Shown here piece by piece: positions 60,278 to 64,000 of a stretch of 64,000 nt of DNA. Under the pieces are notes generated by a model, which worked only from the letters and a program-made list of their open reading frames with translations, did not search any database and was not told the DNA's origin. Each line of letters begins with the position of its first letter. Positions within the stretch are counted from its first letter, which is position 1. Origin of the DNA: Thermococcaceae archaeon (lineage in GTDB: Archaea; Methanobacteriota_B; Thermococci; Thermococcales; Thermococcaceae); the NCBI GenBank assembly GCA_030156945.1, contig JASGLT010000006.1, positions 38,723 through 102,722 of the forward strand. The letters run 5' to 3'. The position numbers and the translations under genes are program-made.

Positions 60278-62683
60278 ATGAAAGGTAGGTTTGCAGGCTT
60301 TGCCCTGCTTTTGAGTGTAGTGTTGCTTGGAGCGTTCATCTCTGGATGCATAAACCAAAGCATTAACACAGAAACGACCAGCAGGCCAACGGAAACAGTA
60401 ACGAAAACGGAAACCGAAACTAAGACTGAGACAGAAACAAAAACTGAGACCACCACGACGGATACGCATCCACCAACGGAAACTGAAACCAAGACAGAGA
60501 CCGAAACACAAACAGAAACAACGACTGAAACACAGAGCCCAACAGAGACTCCGACGGAAACGCCATCGGAAACCTCCAAGGGGCTCTGGGGGAACATGAC
60601 CGAGGAAGAGGTCGAGAAGTGGCTTGAAGAGATGGTGAGCATCATAGAGTTCTACAACAACGACATCGAGCACAGCAAGGAGCTTTTGAACAAGACCGGA
60701 GCCCAGCTGGACACCATGATGAACAGCCCCGGCATAGTGACCCCGGATGAGGAGTTTGCTTCGCTGATGGAGCTTGCCGAGGGAACGGACAACAAGACGC
60801 GGAAGCTCCAGTACCTGGTCAACGCCTCACTCCTGAGGTTCAGGCAGGCGATGGCCATGAGGAACCTCGTTCTCACGGTCGCCGTTGAGAAAAGCTACTG
60901 GGAAGCTTTTAAGAGCGGCAAACCGACAGACGAATACTACAGAAAGGAAAATGGCATGTTCACGGTCTTTGAGCCTCACTCCGACGTCCTCTCTGTTCAG
61001 AAGCTCGACGCCAGGCAGATGGCCGAGATGACGAAGGAAATAATAGGCAACAGAGAAATTGTAGGAGTCCACATACTCGTCCCCTCCGCCGATATGGGGA
61101 TCATTCTTGGAGAAGGGAGGAGGGACGTCGAGGCAAGGGTGGTTCCAAACCTCGTCCTCCCCAGGGATAAGCCAACGACGTTCAAGGTGATTACCCCGAG
61201 CGGCAAGGTGATTGTACGGGAGATTAAGAGGAAAAATAATATCGCTTCATTCCCCACAAACGAGCCGGTGAAGGTGGACTTTGAGATCGGGGGCATTTAC
61301 ACCATAGACGGCGTCAACGGGTGCGTCCTCATACCCGAGCAGGAGCCCCCATTTGACATAATCCTCACCCCAGCTCCGCCCTTCAACCCGTGCCCTTACC
61401 CAACTGAGAGCACGTTCTTCGTCGTCGGCGACTACAAAGAGCCCACGGAACTCAGCGAGGAAGAAGTTGCAAAGATTTTGGGTCGGGAAAACTCAGGCAG
61501 GCCGGTCATAGGCATTTCGCCGGGAACGTACTCAATAGTCCCCAAGGACTTCAACGTGGCGATAGTCATCGACCCGAGAACGGGGGAGGTCATCCACAGG
61601 ACGGACATGAGCGGTGGGGACTTCGAGCTCCCGCCCCTCGATGGTGAGGTCGTTCTCTACATTCCCTACGCGAAAGGCGAGACGTGCAGGAGAATAGAGC
61701 CGAAGATATCGGACGACGGTGTCGTTATCATAGGCTTTGAGGCGGTTAGGAGCGACTGCGGCTACCCACCGGACGACTGGCTCATCCCCGACCCGGAGAG
61801 CATGCTCATCGTGGAACCCGAAGAAGACAAGCCCTGGGATACTGAAATACCTACTGAAATACCCCCGTACATCGTCTACCGCCAGCCGGAGGAGAGCTAC
61901 CTTGAACCGGGCAACTACTCTGTAATAGCCGTAAACGTCACCGTGACCCCTGAGACGGCTCTGATTGACGAGATAATCCCCGCAGGCGAATACCAGGGGA
62001 GCGGGACCATAGGTGTAGGTATAGGTAAAACGATAGAGGACCTCCTCAAGCCCTCACCAACGTTCCCTAACCCGGAGAGAACCTCGGGCAAGTTTGAGAA
62101 CTCCCCGTGGGGCTATCCGATGAGGATGGGAGAAGGAGGCAACACCACACCGATGTTCCCAGGGCCCTACAGCCCGTTCCTCCTGGGGGTCTACAACGAC
62201 ACCTACGGCTCCGTGATCCCGGTAGACGACACTATCACTATAGCGGTCTACAACCCGATTGATGTTCCCCCGCTGATGGTAAACGACACCATAGGTTCAC
62301 CCGGCCCCTACGACCCCTTGGGGCCATCAAGAGTTGGGCCAATAACCCTCGAGATAAAGATAGTCATCAAGCTCGGCAAGACTACGAGAATGGGCGCTGA
62401 AGAGCCGCAGGTTCTGATAATCTCAAGCGGGCCAAGGGACGCGAGTGGAAGGAGTGTCATCCCCTACTACCTACCCCACTTCTCCCTCGACAGGCTCATC
62501 ATAGAGGTTCTGACCTTGAGGGAGCCGACGACGGGTGAGGAGAGCCAGGTGGCCTTTGTGAAGCTTATAGGGGTTGACGGGAAGTTCGACCTCAGACACG
62601 GGATACACAGGGCCAGCGTGGGAGTCCTCAACTGGCCGGGGATTACGATAAACGAAGAAGACAAGGGGAAAAGGGAAAAGTAG
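60278..62683 (+). CDS. Lipoprotein with Thr/Glu-repeat linker and large extracellular region
   Basis: LLGAFISGCINQS lipobox; TETVTKTETETKTETETKTETTTTDTHPPTETETKTETETQTETTTETQSPTETPTETPSET. Confidence 0.85.
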   Translation: MKGRFAGFALLLSVVLLGAFISGCINQSINTETTSRPTETVTKTETETKTETETKTETTTTDTHPPTETETKTETETQTETTTETQSPTETPTETPSETSKGLWGNMTEEEVEKWLEEMVSIIEFYNNDIEHSKELLNKTGAQLDTMMNSPGIVTPDEEFASLMELAEGTDNKTRKLQYLVNASLLRFRQAMAMRNLVLTVAVEKSYWEAFKSGKPTDEYYRKENGMFTVFEPHSDVLSVQKLDARQMAEMTKEIIGNREIVGVHILVPSADMGIILGEGRRDVEARVVPNLVLPRDKPTTFKVITPSGKVIVREIKRKNNIASFPTNEPVKVDFEIGGIYTIDGVNGCVLIPEQEPPFDIILTPAPPFNPCPYPTESTFFVVGDYKEPTELSEEEVAKILGRENSGRPVIGISPGTYSIVPKDFNVAIVIDPRTGEVIHRTDMSGGDFELPPLDGEVVLYIPYAKGETCRRIEPKISDDGVVIIGFEAVRSDCGYPPDDWLIPDPESMLIVEPEEDKPWDTEIPTEIPPYIVYRQPEESYLEPGNYSVIAVNVTVTPETALIDEIIPAGEYQGSGTIGVGIGKTIEDLLKPSPTFPNPERTSGKFENSPWGYPMRMGEGGNTTPMFPGPYSPFLLGVYNDTYGSVIPVDDTITIAVYNPIDVPPLMVNDTIGSPGPYDPLGPSRVGPITLEIKIVIKLGKTTRMGAEEPQVLIISSGPRDASGRSVIPYYLPHFSLDRLIIEVLTLREPTTGEESQVAFVKLIGVDGKFDLRHGIHRASVGVLNWPGITINEEDKGKREK

Positions 62684-62776
62684 AGAGATGAACAAGTCAA
62701 ACACAAATGAAGATATGCTTTGAAGCCCTTTCATTTTTCGGGCCCTTTTTCTTTTCTAAACGCTTGAAAGAGGGCT

Positions 62777-63838
62777 TTATTCCAGAATTCTCCTCAATAT
62801 GGCATACTCCTTTTCATCCAGGGCGTTTTTGTCAATGACAACTATAAGCGCCCCTTTGTTGGAGATAACGTAGTCTCTTACCGTGCTCAGCATTTTCGCT
62901 ATTGAGGGAAATTCGTTGTAGAGTCTCAGGTATTCTATGCCCTCTATCAGCACTATGTCATTAAAACCGCTTCTTCTTGCCTCGGTGATGTACCTGTTGA
63001 CCGTTTCTGTTACCTTGTAAAGATCGGTTGGGGGAGTGTGATTTCTGGCACTGATATCGCCTACTGTAGTGAAGAAAAATGCATTCCAGGCCTCGGCCGG
63101 CTTTAAGCTCCGCAAAAATGCAAGAACTGGTAGATTCTCAATCTCTCCCTTAACATTTTCGTAATCTTCTGGCGAGATAATATGAACCCCTGTTAACTTA
63201 GAAACTCCAGTGGTCCCCATTTTATGTCCAAACAAGAAGTGCGGAGTAAAGATTACCCTATAGTAGAAGTAGAACACTCCAAAACCCAGTGCTACTGCAA
63301 CGATTTGAGCCCCGATAAGTAGGTCTTGAGTTGCAATGGCGTATTGGTAAACAGGTGGATAGAGCATAGAAATCAGACCAGTAATTAAAATCATGGCTCC
63401 CAGCCTCTTTCCATCCTTGCCATACCTCGTGGAAAGTACTCGCATCCCTATACTTCCCACAACCACCGTTAATAATCCTCCTAGGTAGTATGCATCTTCA
63501 GGAAAATATTTCTCAAAGATGCTCTGTGCTATGGCAAAGACAACCAGGAGTATTGGGGGTATTAGGAGGGACTCTCTGGGAATGGGAATAGTTGTCTCCT
63601 CTTTGATAATGGAGAGGATTCCAGTATACCATAGGGCAAAGGCGAGTCCAATAAAGATGTTTTCTATTCTCATATCTATGAAACCAAAGGTTGTCGTTGG
63701 AATTGTCGCAATCCAGGAAAGCGCAATTATTAGGGCAGACTTCCTTTTGCTCTTGTAATAGGCGTATAAGAACAAAAAAGCCGCGACTAACCTTATTATT
63801 CCCAACCCAATGACACTTATTTCATATGTATGCGCCAT
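62777..63838 (-). CDS. Polytopic membrane protein with C-terminal DUF835-like domain
   Basis: N-terminal ~6 TM; C-terminal GVHIISPEDYENVKGEIENLPVLAFLRSLKPAEAWNAFFFTTVG...VLIEGIEYLRLYNEF. Confidence 0.8.
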   Translation of the reverse strand: MAHTYEISVIGLGIIRLVAAFLFLYAYYKSKRKSALIIALSWIATIPTTTFGFIDMRIENIFIGLAFALWYTGILSIIKEETTIPIPRESLLIPPILLVVFAIAQSIFEKYFPEDAYYLGGLLTVVVGSIGMRVLSTRYGKDGKRLGAMILITGLISMLYPPVYQYAIATQDLLIGAQIVAVALGFGVFYFYYRVIFTPHFLFGHKMGTTGVSKLTGVHIISPEDYENVKGEIENLPVLAFLRSLKPAEAWNAFFFTTVGDISARNHTPPTDLYKVTETVNRYITEARRSGFNDIVLIEGIEYLRLYNEFPSIAKMLSTVRDYVISNKGALIVVIDKNALDEKEYAILRRILE

Positions 63839-64000
63839 AAGTTCCCCCAAACATAGCTCCCTGTTGCATATTATAAAGTTTTATGATGGATAATTTATGG
63901 GGGTGGCAAATACGACAAAACTGATCCCGCCCTCCGAAATATTTTTATTACCGAGTGCTCGCTAAGATTCCTTATTGGCTTTGGCAACCTTCTCGTAGGC

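Noticed and set aside
60145-60645. 166/153-aa minus-strand ORFs with VSVSVSV / FCFCLSL repeats
   Set aside because: Complement of the Thr/Glu-repeat region of the lipoprotein gene; no independent support.

Overview
The window is ordinary-to-accessory chromosome of a hyperthermophilic euryarchaeon, almost certainly Thermococcus; the sodium:aspartate symporter near 35-36 kb closely resembles T. kodakarensis GltTk as I remember it. Order of content: distal part of an Mrp-type antiporter operon; Brix, RpoP and L37Ae; tRNA-Arg(TCG); dCTP deaminase; histone; B12/radical SAM; Toprim and DnaG; GltX; PEP carboxykinase; a degenerate phosphohexomutase-like gene; Tmk; HepT/MntA toxin-antitoxin; two MFS transporters; two GDPDs and a glycerol-catabolism operon; PrsW; AlaX; GltTk-like symporter; BirA; class I aldolase; a biotin-dependent carboxyltransferase; a CstA/ArsA/DUF59 cluster; two VapBC pairs; PurA; epimerase; secreted DUF2341-type proteins; prefoldin; a truncated MinD-ferredoxin gene next to a TnpB remnant; MTase/DUF364/NifX; MBL; SDR; a Thr/Glu-rich lipoprotein; DUF835. 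Main observations beyond routine annotation: (1) a ~630-bp imperfect inverted duplication (about 4198-4825) with hairpin-bearing outer ends beside the tRNA; (2) an unannotated C/D-box sRNA with two 12-nt guides at 16355-16412; (3) a MinD/ferredoxin ATPase decapitated by an IS605/TnpB remnant inside a NifX-type cluster; (4) a split membrane gene whose two frames join exactly at a T_TTA_AAG slippery heptamer; (5) a C-run frameshift in a DUF2341 gene; (6) a conserved-looking CstA-ArsA-DUF59 operon with tandem small paralogs; (7) a TGM operator at the aldolase and a perfect palindrome at the NifX promoter. All calls were made by reading the sequence; no searches were run.
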